Part shown: piece after piece, positions 6,730 through 13,287 of the stretch
How positions within the stretch are numbered: position 1 is the stretch's first letter
Layout of the letters: each line of letters begins with the position of its first letter
Assembly: GCA_013698305.1 (NCBI GenBank)
Contig: JACCVC010000235.1
Coordinates: forward strand, 1 to 13,287
DNA from: Chloroflexia bacterium
GTDB taxonomy: Bacteria > Chloroflexota > Chloroflexia > Thermomicrobiales > UBA6265
Direction: 5' to 3'
Length of the DNA: 13,287 nucleotides
Translations under genes and position numbers: made by a program
Notes under the pieces: generated by a model
What the model was told of the DNA's origin: nothing
Database searches by the model: none
What the model saw: only the letters and a program-made list of their open reading frames with translations

Positions 6730-6743
6730 TTTACAAGTGTAAA
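6730..6743. promoter_or_regulatory. Palindrome TTTACA-AG-TGTAAA between divergent mltG and miaA
   Basis: The 6-bp arms TTTACA and TGTAAA are perfect inverses with a 2-base spacer, in the 152-base gap between two divergent genes and 23 bases before the miaA ATG. The size and A/T-rich symmetry are typical of a dimeric regulator site. I see no clear -35/-10 pair for either gene in the gap. The right half continues into AGTGTAAACGG, which recurs at 10947-10957. Confidence 0.4.
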
Positions 6744-6766
6744 CGGCCACGGCCCGACGGAACGAA

Positions 6767-7732
6767 ATGGCTGATCGCAAGCTCCCGGTCGTGATCCTGA
6801 CCGGACCTACCGCCACCGGAAAGTCGTCCGCCGCGCTCATGCTCGCCGAGCACGTCGCCATCGAGGTGATCAACGGCGACTCGCGGCTGTTCTATCGCGG
6901 CATGGACATCGGCACCGCCAAGCCGTCGGTCGCCGAGCGCTCCGCCGTACACCATCACCTTATAGATACGCTCGAACCCCACGAAACGATGTCTCTGGCG
7001 AAATTTCAGGATCAGGCAACCACGCTGATCAGCGAAGTTCACGCGAGGGAGCGGCTGCCGGTGATCGTCGGCGGCACGCAGCAGTACATCAGCGCCGTTG
7101 TCGAGGGCTGGAAGATCCCCCGCGTCCCGCCGCAACCCGAGCTTCGCGATCAGTTGCAACGGGAAGCAGAGGCACATGGACGAGAGGCGCTGCTCGCCCG
7201 GCTGGAGCGGCTCGACCCCGTGGCGGCGACTGGAGTCGGTCTCAACACGCGGCGTATCATCCGCGCGCTGGAGGTGATCGCCGTCACCGGTCGCCCGATC
7301 TCGGAACAGCAGGGCAAGGGATCGGTTCCGTTCGTGCCGCACCTGATCGCGCTCACGATGCCGCGCGATCTGCTCTACCAGCGCATCGACCACCGCGTGC
7401 ATGACATGGTCGAATCCGGACTGGTGGACGAGGTGCGGACGTTGCTCGCCACCGGCGTGTCACCAGATGCGTCCGCATTCGGCAGCATCGGCTACCGCCA
7501 AGTCGTTCCCCATCTCGAAGGAACAATGACCCTCGACGAAATGATCACACGCATCCAGCACGACACGCACCGCCTGGTCCGCCAGCAGGAAACCTGGCTG
7601 CGCAAGTCGGCGGCGATCCCGATTGATGTCTTGAATCCCGCCTGGTTCGGTACGTTGCTCGCCGTCCTGCAAGCGATACCCGATATGGGCAGATATGCGC
7701 GCTCGAAGACGTCTCCCGAAAACCCGGATTGA
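6767..7732 (+). CDS. miaA: tRNA dimethylallyltransferase
   Basis: Transfers the dimethylallyl group from DMAPP to N6 of A37 in tRNAs that read codons starting with U; MiaB often modifies the product further. The 321 residues match the family. Visible are the P-loop GPTATGKS (13-20), DSRLFYRGMDIGTAKP (38-53, normally DSRQVYRGMDIGTAKP), GGTQQY (102-107), the NTRRIIRALEV segment (160-170), PRDLLYQRIDHRV (199-211), GLVDEVR (218-224), a GYRQ motif (242-245) and RQQETWLRK (272-280). The ATG at 6767 has only a weak site (CGGA). The Gln-Val pair of the DSRQVY motif is replaced by Leu-Phe, a modest departure. Divergent from mltG; a promoter-like sequence for the next gene overlaps its stop codon. Confidence 0.95.
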   Translation: MADRKLPVVILTGPTATGKSSAALMLAEHVAIEVINGDSRLFYRGMDIGTAKPSVAERSAVHHHLIDTLEPHETMSLAKFQDQATTLISEVHARERLPVIVGGTQQYISAVVEGWKIPRVPPQPELRDQLQREAEAHGREALLARLERLDPVAATGVGLNTRRIIRALEVIAVTGRPISEQQGKGSVPFVPHLIALTMPRDLLYQRIDHRVHDMVESGLVDEVRTLLATGVSPDASAFGSIGYRQVVPHLEGTMTLDEMITRIQHDTHRLVRQQETWLRKSAAIPIDVLNPAWFGTLLAVLQAIPDMGRYARSKTSPENPD

Positions 7733-7757
7733 CCGCAGCCGGACCACCAGCTACGCT
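7729..7757 (+). promoter_or_regulatory. Promoter-like sequence for the DUF2851 gene
   Basis: TTGACC (7729-7734), a 17-base spacer and TACGCT (7752-7757) match a housekeeping promoter at 5 of 6 positions in the -35 and the key T-A-T positions of the -10. The -35 overlaps the miaA stop codon. Transcription would begin near 7764, leaving a leader of about 44 bases. Confidence 0.45.
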
Positions 7758-7807
7758 GAATGTGTCGAGTTTTGCTACCAGTCAGCCCCATTAGCCGAGG
7801 CGCTACC

Positions 7808-9178
7808 ATGGCCGTTCCCGCTCATTCGTTCGAGGACGCTCCCAATGAACTCGCGTTGTGCATCGCCTGGCACGCCGGGCTGACGCGTCGCGTCACCAAC
7901 ACCGATGGCGAGCAGGTGGACATCATCTTTCCCGGCCACTGGACGCACGGCCACGGTCCCGACTTCCGCGACGCGATGGTCTCACTCCCGGACGGACGGC
8001 TACGCACCGGCGACGTGGAGCTTCACTTCCGAGCGCAAGACTGGGAGCGGCACCAACACCATACCGATCCCAACTACAACGATGTCATCCTCCATATCGT
8101 GACCTCAGTGGACGGCTTTGTCACCCGCCGCGCCAACGGTGGCATCGTGCCGACTGCGCTGCTCAGCGTTTCCGACCACCAGCTCCAGGCCGTCCATGAT
8201 CGTCACCCGGCGCTATGGGCACAATTCGGTGGCGACGTCTGTGCCACCAGCCTCAGCAAACGATCACCATCCGCAATCCGCGCGATCATTCACCGGCTCG
8301 GCGACCGCCGACTGGACGAACGAATCGCGGCGTTAGAATCCGCTTTTTCGTCGGTCCCACCGACCGACGCGCTCCTCCCGGCCCTATTTGACGCGTTTGG
8401 CTATGCCCGCAACCGCAAGCAGATGCGAGCCCTTGAGGCTCGGCTTCCCTGGAGCTCATTGCTCATGTCGCTGGATGCCTTGCCGGATTCGGAACGCCAC
8501 CTGCGTCTGCTGTCGCTGATGCTCGGCGTCGGAGGATTCTTGCCGCTGTCGGCGGCGCACGCAAAACTCGCGCTGCTCCCACCGGAACGTATGACCACTG
8601 TCGAGACCGTCTGGCAGACGCACGGGCATATGTGGCACGATGCCGTCCTGCCATCCACGATCTGGGACACCAGCCGGGTACGCCCCGCGAACCACCCGGT
8701 GGCGCGAGTCGCCACGCTAGCCGCGCTGCTCAGCCAGTGCGGCACGCGTCTCATCACGGTGCTGCTCGACGCGCTTCGCGACAACCAGCCAGTGCCTGCC
8801 CTGCTTCAGGCAATGATCGACACGTCGCAATCTCCCGCGCTCGGTGAGGAGCGGGCGGTCGCGATCACCGCCAGCGTGGTCATCCCCTTCGCCGTTGCGC
8901 TCGCGCGGGTTGCTGATGACCCCAATCTCGAAGAGATGGCCCACATCGCCTGGGACGCACTGCCTTCCGCGTCATTGGCCCGACCAGCGCGACGCGCTCG
9001 GAGCCAGATCGCAGGCGATCTCCCGATCCGGAACCTGCGCGAGCGCGGAAACCAGGGGCTGCTCCTGCTCGACAAGCGCTATTGCGGACCTCGACGCTGC
9101 TTTGAGTGCCCCATCGCCCATGCCGTCGTCGCCGATACGCTGGCGTCGGCTCAGCCGAGGTCGTCTGAATACAACTGA
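7808..9178 (+). CDS. DUF2851 family protein
   Basis: A 456-residue soluble protein of unknown function. Conserved DUF2851 features are GPDFRDA (50-56), GDVELH (68-73), DWERHQHHTDPNYNDVILH (78-96), FGYARNRKQM (197-206), RPANHP (292-297) and a C-terminal cluster with Cys426, Cys431 and Cys434 that could bind a metal. The Asp, Glu and His pattern in the N-terminal third resembles a metal-dependent catalytic site, but this is inference. The ATG at 7808 is chosen because GAGG ends 7 bases upstream; an in-frame ATG at 7760 lacks a site. The C-terminus overlaps the convergent antiporter gene by 28 bases (9151-9178), so the last nine codons are antisense to it. Confidence 0.88.
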   Translation: MAVPAHSFEDAPNELALCIAWHAGLTRRVTNTDGEQVDIIFPGHWTHGHGPDFRDAMVSLPDGRLRTGDVELHFRAQDWERHQHHTDPNYNDVILHIVTSVDGFVTRRANGGIVPTALLSVSDHQLQAVHDRHPALWAQFGGDVCATSLSKRSPSAIRAIIHRLGDRRLDERIAALESAFSSVPPTDALLPALFDAFGYARNRKQMRALEARLPWSSLLMSLDALPDSERHLRLLSLMLGVGGFLPLSAAHAKLALLPPERMTTVETVWQTHGHMWHDAVLPSTIWDTSRVRPANHPVARVATLAALLSQCGTRLITVLLDALRDNQPVPALLQAMIDTSQSPALGEERAVAITASVVIPFAVALARVADDPNLEEMAHIAWDALPSASLARPARRARSQIAGDLPIRNLRERGNQGLLLLDKRYCGPRRCFECPIAHAVVADTLASAQPRSSEYN

Positions 9179-10878
9179 TCGTCAGCATGGTCGTAGAAGC
9201 GCGCCCGTCGCCGCGAAGTCAGCACGTCGAGTTCCCTTGAGGAAACACCCAGCCGCCGCAGGACATACCGCGTGAACTCCATGCCCGCCTCGAACTCCGG
9301 TTGCACCACCTCGGACGCGCCGTCTGTCCTGAGCGTCGAGACCTCACCCTGTACCCCGGCGCGAGTGATGATATGGACGTTCTGATTCATTTCGCGGGCA
9401 GCCCTGGTCGCCGCCGACGCCACCACCAAATCCGGAACGGTCACGGCCAGCGTTCGCGCCTCGTGAATACCTGCCCGTTCCAGTACGGCGTGGGAACCGG
9501 CATCACCGTAGATCGCGTTCACCCCACGCCCGCGCAGATCCCGCACGGTGGCGGCATTGATGTCGATCACCACATGCGCGACTCCACGCCGTTCCAACGC
9601 GCCACCCAGCACCCTTGCAACCCGACCGTAGCCACAGATAATGATGTGCCGCCTGAGCTCCACGCCGGTGGCGGTCGCTTCCAGCGCCTCGACCGTTGGA
9701 TCGACGATGTGCGGCAGCCTCCCGACCAACGCTCCCACCCGCGGCGCAACCGCAACGAGCATCGGTGATGCCACAATGGAAACCAGAGCCAGGCTGATGA
9801 TGAAGGCGAACTGTCCTCCGTCAATGATCCCACCTTCCAGACCCGCGCCCGCCAGCACGAAGCTGAACTCTCCGATCTGGGCGGTGAGAAATCCAGCCGA
9901 CACCGCCACCACCGGATTGATCCGCGTGATGACAAACGCTGCAGCACCAAACAGCGCCTTTCCGCCGATCAGCAGCACCGCGGCCACGGCGAACAGCAAG
10001 GGTTCCTCGATGACGATCGCCGGCTCCAGCAACATGCCCAGCGACACGAAGAACAGGGTGGAGAACAGATCCCGCAGCGGTATGATCTCCGAAAGCACCT
10101 GAGCGTCGAACTCGGATTCCGAGACGATCAGGCCCGCCAGGAACGCCCCCAGCGCCACCGACAGGCCGGCCTCGTGACACGCCAACGCGGTGCCGAGCGC
10201 GATCGCGACCACGGTGAGCAGGAACAGCTCCCGCGACTGGCTCCGGGCAACGCGATACAGCACCCATGGCACCAGTCGCACACCGAGCACAACCACAAGC
10301 GCCAGCACCACTGCCGCCGTCAGCAACGACTCCCCTACGGTAAGCGCGAGGTTCTCGCTGTCGCCCTCCAGCACTGGCAACAATGCCAGCATCGGCACCA
10401 GGCTGAGATCCTGGACGACCATCAGGCCAAAGCCGTAGCGCGCCTGGGGGCTTGTGGCCTCACCGCGGTTGAGCAGCAGCTTGATCATTACGATCGAGCT
10501 GGAGATCGCGAACACACCGGCGAGAAGGATAGACTCCGACGCCCCCCAACCGATCAACTGGCCGGCGACATACCCTATTGCGGCGGTACCCGGCATCTGG
10601 ATCGCCGCGGCGAGCAGCGCAACACGCCGCACCTCCAGCAGTTGCTTGAACGAGAACTCGACCCCGAGAGCGAACATCAGGAAGGCGACGCCGAGCGTGG
10701 CGAATTGGGGAATACCGTCGTCGTTGACGGAAAAACCGGGTGTCTGGGGTCCGATGGCGATGCCCGCGATGATATAGCCGATCAGCACCGGCAGTCTCAG
10801 CCTGTCGGCGACAAGGCCAGCCAGGGTCGCGATGCCGAACGCCACGGCGAGGTCCAGGATGATGCCAACGTCTTCCAC
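9151..10878 (-). CDS. KefB-type monovalent cation/proton antiporter (CPA2) with TrkA-N domain
   Basis: A 575-residue inner-membrane transporter, probably exchanging K+ or Na+ for H+. Residues about 5-385 form the Na+/H+ exchanger domain with some 12-13 hydrophobic segments. Visible are GPQTPG near 43-48, the CPA2 SSSIVMIKLLL segment (126-136), Gln156-Asp157 (VVQDLSLVPM) as the ion-binding pair, and GKALF with Lys307. A cytoplasmic TrkA-N (RCK) domain follows (about 411-525), with GYGRVA (416-421) and Asp439 ending the second strand, as expected for NAD(H) binding. Only a short tail follows, with no TrkA-C domain. The GTG start at 10878 has a weak site (GAAAGAG). Divergent from the aminotransferase gene and convergent with DUF2851. 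Confidence 0.92.
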   Translation of the reverse strand: MEDVGIILDLAVAFGIATLAGLVADRLRLPVLIGYIIAGIAIGPQTPGFSVNDDGIPQFATLGVAFLMFALGVEFSFKQLLEVRRVALLAAAIQMPGTAAIGYVAGQLIGWGASESILLAGVFAISSSIVMIKLLLNRGEATSPQARYGFGLMVVQDLSLVPMLALLPVLEGDSENLALTVGESLLTAAVVLALVVVLGVRLVPWVLYRVARSQSRELFLLTVVAIALGTALACHEAGLSVALGAFLAGLIVSESEFDAQVLSEIIPLRDLFSTLFFVSLGMLLEPAIVIEEPLLFAVAAVLLIGGKALFGAAAFVITRINPVVAVSAGFLTAQIGEFSFVLAGAGLEGGIIDGGQFAFIISLALVSIVASPMLVAVAPRVGALVGRLPHIVDPTVEALEATATGVELRRHIIICGYGRVARVLGGALERRGVAHVVIDINAATVRDLRGRGVNAIYGDAGSHAVLERAGIHEARTLAVTVPDLVVASAATRAAREMNQNVHIITRAGVQGEVSTLRTDGASEVVQPEFEAGMEFTRYVLRRLGVSSRELDVLTSRRRARFYDHADDQLYSDDLG

Positions 10879-10946
10879 AGGGCGGCGCTCTTTCGGCGTC
10901 AGGGTTCGGCACGGCTAGTGGGAGGCTGAGACAGGTCGTCAGGTTC

Positions 10947-10957
10947 AGTGTAAACGG
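10947..10957. repeat. Second copy of AGTGTAAACGG in a divergent promoter region
   Basis: The same 11 bases occur at 6736-6746. Both copies lie between divergent genes (mltG/miaA and the antiporter/aminotransferase). On the minus strand each reads CCGTTTACACT, which includes a TACACT that could serve as a -10. No matching -35 is obvious. Repeated 11-mers arise by chance in a window this size, so only their placement is suggestive. Confidence 0.25.
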
Positions 10958-10964
10958 ACTCAAG

Positions 10965-10993
10965 GCGACAACTCGCCATTCGTCCCCTAGAAT
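10965..10993 (+). promoter_or_regulatory. Promoter-like sequence for the aminotransferase-oxidoreductase operon
   Basis: GCGACA (10965-10970), a 17-base spacer and TAGAAT (10988-10993) match the housekeeping consensus at 4 of 6 and 5 of 6 positions. Transcription would begin near 11000, about 75 bases before the ATG at 11075. The 196-base gap 10879-11074 shows no other gene. Confidence 0.4.
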
Positions 10994-11074
10994 GACCATG
11001 CTTCGCAAGCGCTAGGCATGTCAAACTGTTTCGCTCGGCATTCCCATACCTGCACCTGAACTGAAAGGACTGCC

Positions 11075-12253
11075 ATGGTCGCTGTAGCATCCGCTTCTGC
11101 CGCAACTGAAGCGCAAGAACTCCGCGCCATGTATCAGCTCGACCGGAACATCACCTTCCTGAATCATGGCTCGTTCGGCGCGACTCCCGAACCCGTGTTT
11201 GAGGTCTACCAGGCCTGGCAACGCGAACTCGAGAGAGAGCCTGTTGCATTTGTCCAGCGGCGGCAGGAAAAGCTGCTCAACGCCGCTCGGTCGCAGATCG
11301 CGACCTGGCTCAACGTCGGCTCGCGGGACATCTCCTTCGTCGTCAACGCGACGAGCGGTCTCAACGTGATCGCCAGGTCGCTCCCGCTCGAGCCCGGCGA
11401 CGAGATTCTCACGACCGACCTCGAGTACGGTGCGCTCGATTTCACCTGGGACCACCTCTGCCGGAAAGCCGGAGCCAGCTACATTCACCAATCGATCAGG
11501 TTGCCGGTAACGACGAAGGAAGCAGTGGTCGAAGCGCTGTGGGAAGGCGTCACGGAGCGCACCCGGGCGATCTTTCTCAGCCACATCACGTCGGCAACCG
11601 CGCTGATCCTGCCGGTGGAGGAAATCTGCGCCCGCGCCCGCGCCGAGGGAATCCTCACCATCATCGACGGCGCCCACGCGCCGGGACAGCTCGTCCTCGA
11701 CCTGACCGAGCTCGGCGCCGACATCTACGCCGGCAACTTTCACAAGTGGCTCTGCACCCCCAAGGGAACGGCGTTTCTCTATGTCCGACCGGACCAGCAG
11801 GAATGGGTCGAGTCGCTGACCATCAGCTGGGGGTGGCGTCCGGGCCACACCTTTGTCTCCCGCAACCAGCAGCAGGGCACGCGCGATGTTTCCGGCTTTC
11901 TCGCCGTGCCGAGAGCGATCGAGTTCCAGCGCGAGCATGACTGGTCAGGCGTGCGCCAACGCTGCTTCACCATGCTCGTGCGGTTGCGCCAGGACTTGCA
12001 TGAGCGATGGGGCACAACGCCGCTATCGCCCGATAGCCCGGACTGGTACCGGCAACTGGCAACGTTTACGCTTCCGGCATCAGCGCCTGAGGACCTTCAG
12101 GAGCGCCTGTTCATGAATCACGCCATCGACGTGCCGGTCACAGGACATCTCGATCAACGGTTCGTACGGGTCTCCGTGCAGGGGTACACCACTGACGAGG
12201 ACGTTGATCGCCTCCGCCACGCACTCGATATCGAACTCGCCATAGGAGACTGA
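11075..12253 (+). CDS. Class V PLP aminotransferase (isopenicillin-N-epimerase / cysteine-desulfurase-like)
   Basis: A 392-residue fold-type I PLP enzyme. The N-terminal FLNHGSFGATPEPVF (28-42) is characteristic of the isopenicillin-N-epimerase-like branch of class V. Further features are NATSGLN (91-97), DGAHAPGQ (198-205; Asp198 pairs with the pyridine nitrogen), NFHKWLCTPKG (221-231) with Lys224 as the PLP Schiff-base lysine, and Arg365 (FVRVSVQGY) as a probable substrate-carboxylate contact. Members act as epimerases, cysteine desulfurases, lyases or EgtE-type enzymes, so the substrate cannot be read from sequence. No beta-lactam synthesis genes are nearby, so penicillin epimerisation is unlikely. 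The ATG at 11075 follows AAGGA by 5 bases. The stop is 4 bases before the next gene, implying translational coupling. Confidence 0.9.
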   Translation: MVAVASASAATEAQELRAMYQLDRNITFLNHGSFGATPEPVFEVYQAWQRELEREPVAFVQRRQEKLLNAARSQIATWLNVGSRDISFVVNATSGLNVIARSLPLEPGDEILTTDLEYGALDFTWDHLCRKAGASYIHQSIRLPVTTKEAVVEALWEGVTERTRAIFLSHITSATALILPVEEICARARAEGILTIIDGAHAPGQLVLDLTELGADIYAGNFHKWLCTPKGTAFLYVRPDQQEWVESLTISWGWRPGHTFVSRNQQQGTRDVSGFLAVPRAIEFQREHDWSGVRQRCFTMLVRLRQDLHERWGTTPLSPDSPDWYRQLATFTLPASAPEDLQERLFMNHAIDVPVTGHLDQRFVRVSVQGYTTDEDVDRLRHALDIELAIGD

Positions 12254-12257
12254 CACG

Positions 12258-13287
12258 TTGGCCACCACACTCCCCCTCGCGCGCACGTATAGCGTCCATA
12301 GCGCCTGCCCGCACGACTGCCCGGACACCTGCGCCATTACCACCACGATCGAGCACAGCCGCGCTGTCGCCTTCGACGCCGTGCAGGAGCACCCGATCAC
12401 CCGCGGCTGGCTATGCGCCAAGGTCCGGCCCTACCTCGACCGGGTCTACCATCCGGACCGCCTCACGACGCCATTGCGCCGCGCCGGGGCCAAGGGTGAA
12501 GATCGGTGGGAGCCGATCTCCTGGGACGACGCGCTGGACGAGATCGCCTCGCGCTGGCAACGCATCATCGACACGTCCAGTGCAGCGGCGATCCTGCCCT
12601 ACTCCTACAGCGGCACGCTCGGCCTCGTCCAGAACTTCGTCTCGAGCTCCAGGCTCTGGAATCGGATGGGCGCCTGCGGGCTCGATCGGACGATCTGCGA
12701 TGCCGCCGCCAGCGTGGCGGTGCCAGCCACCGTCGGCGCAAAGCACGCCATGGACCCCCGTGACTTCCTGCACAGTAAGCTGATCGTGCTGTGGGGACAC
12801 AACCCCGCCAGCACCAGCCCGCACGTCATGCCGATCCTGCGGGACGCCCAGCGCGCCGGCGCGACAATAGTGCTGATCGACCCGCGGCGCACGCTCACCG
12901 CGAAGTCGGTCGACTGGCATATCGCGCCTGAGCCGGGCACCGACGCCGCGCTGGCCCTCGGCGTGATCCACATCCTGTTCCGGGACGATCTGCACGATGA
13001 ACAGTGGCTCGATGACCACAGCATCGGCTGGCGCGAGCTACGCGACCGGGCAAGATCGTTCGATCCGGCGCGTGTCAGCCGGATCACCGGCCTCGCGGTC
13101 GAGGACATCGAGCGCCTCTCCCACCTTTGGGCGTCGGCGATGCCAGCGGTGGTCAAGATCGCCGACGGCGTCCAGCGCAACCAGCACGGCGGCCAGATCG
13201 TGCGGGCGATCATCTCGATACCGGCCATCACCGGGCAATACGGCATTCGTGGCGGCGGCATGTTCTACAGCCAGAGTGGCTGGATCA
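12258..13287 (+). CDS. Molybdopterin oxidoreductase, [4Fe-4S] and bis-MGD type (partial, 3' end outside window)
   Basis: The open frame runs from a TTG at 12258 to the window edge, giving 343 residues of a family usually twice that size. The start follows AGGAG (12244-12248) by 9 bases, and the conserved N-terminus begins at once. Cys17, Cys21 and Cys25 (SACPHDCPDTC) plus Cys53 (GWLCAK) form the N-terminal [4Fe-4S] site. DRVYHPDRLTTPLRR (61-75) and WEPISWDDALDEI (84-96) are hallmarks of the family. Cys147 (RTIC) is the candidate Mo ligand. LIVLWGHNP (175-183) and VLIDPRRT (205-212) belong to the cofactor-binding domains. No twin-arginine signal is present, so it is probably cytoplasmic. The substrate is unknown. 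Co-transcribed with the aminotransferase. Confidence 0.92.
   Translation, partial: MATTLPLARTYSVHSACPHDCPDTCAITTTIEHSRAVAFDAVQEHPITRGWLCAKVRPYLDRVYHPDRLTTPLRRAGAKGEDRWEPISWDDALDEIASRWQRIIDTSSAAAILPYSYSGTLGLVQNFVSSSRLWNRMGACGLDRTICDAAASVAVPATVGAKHAMDPRDFLHSKLIVLWGHNPASTSPHVMPILRDAQRAGATIVLIDPRRTLTAKSVDWHIAPEPGTDAALALGVIHILFRDDLHDEQWLDDHSIGWRELRDRARSFDPARVSRITGLAVEDIERLSHLWASAMPAVVKIADGVQRNQHGGQIVRAIISIPAITGQYGIRGGGMFYSQSGWI

Noticed and set aside
10174..10929. Long + frame opposite the antiporter gene
   Set aside because: It is a high-GC antisense shadow, rich in Arg, His and Gln with no recognisable domain, while the minus frame is a clear transporter.
11021..11938. Long minus frame opposite the aminotransferase
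   Set aside because: The + frame has the full set of PLP-enzyme motifs; the minus frame has none.
12411..13261. Minus frames opposite the molybdopterin oxidoreductase
   Set aside because: They are antisense shadows; the + frame carries the iron-sulfur and cofactor motifs through to the window edge.

Overview
The window reads as a GC-rich bacterial chromosome segment. It best fits the Chloroflexota, probably the Thermomicrobia (Sphaerobacter-like). The main pointers are an exported protein with a signal peptide followed by a Thr/Pro/Ala-rich tail, then cupin and bacterial SH3 domains; a DUF2851 gene; and use of TTG and GTG starts. This placement is an inference from gene content, not a phylogenetic result.

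Left part (1-1601): the end of an integrated mobile element. A probable C-terminal fragment of an unknown element gene (2-226) is followed 9 bases later by a tyrosine integrase (236-1429). The integrase points at the 3' end of a tRNA-Lys(UUU) gene on the opposite strand (1530-1601). The element would lie to the left of the tRNA and the chromosome to the right. Upstream of the integrase, direct TTACCTCCAC-type repeats face inverted GTGGAGGTAA-type repeats, and the inverted copies contain the integrase ribosome binding site.

Middle part (1691-4617): a DUF92 membrane protein and an exported two-cupin, two-SH3 protein, both on +. They are followed by a small intergenic pair of REP-like hairpins, where the + gene converges with the next operon.

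Housekeeping part (4618-7732): aroE and mltG form a minus-strand operon (mltG first). It is divergent from miaA on +, with a 14-bp palindrome between mltG and miaA. DUF2851 (7808-9178, +) follows miaA and has its own promoter-like sequence. It overlaps the convergent KefB-type cation/proton antiporter (9151-10878, -) by 28 bases.

Right part (11075-13287): a class V PLP aminotransferase of the isopenicillin-N-epimerase/cysteine-desulfurase type. Four bases after it comes a molybdopterin oxidoreductase that runs off the window; the two are evidently co-transcribed.

No gene-free stretch exceeds about 210 bases. Apart from the integrase-associated repeats, most of the window is ordinary chromosome. 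I see no CRISPR array, toxin-antitoxin pair, defence system or biosynthetic cluster. The most unusual signal is the repeat structure that could sequester the integrase ribosome binding site.
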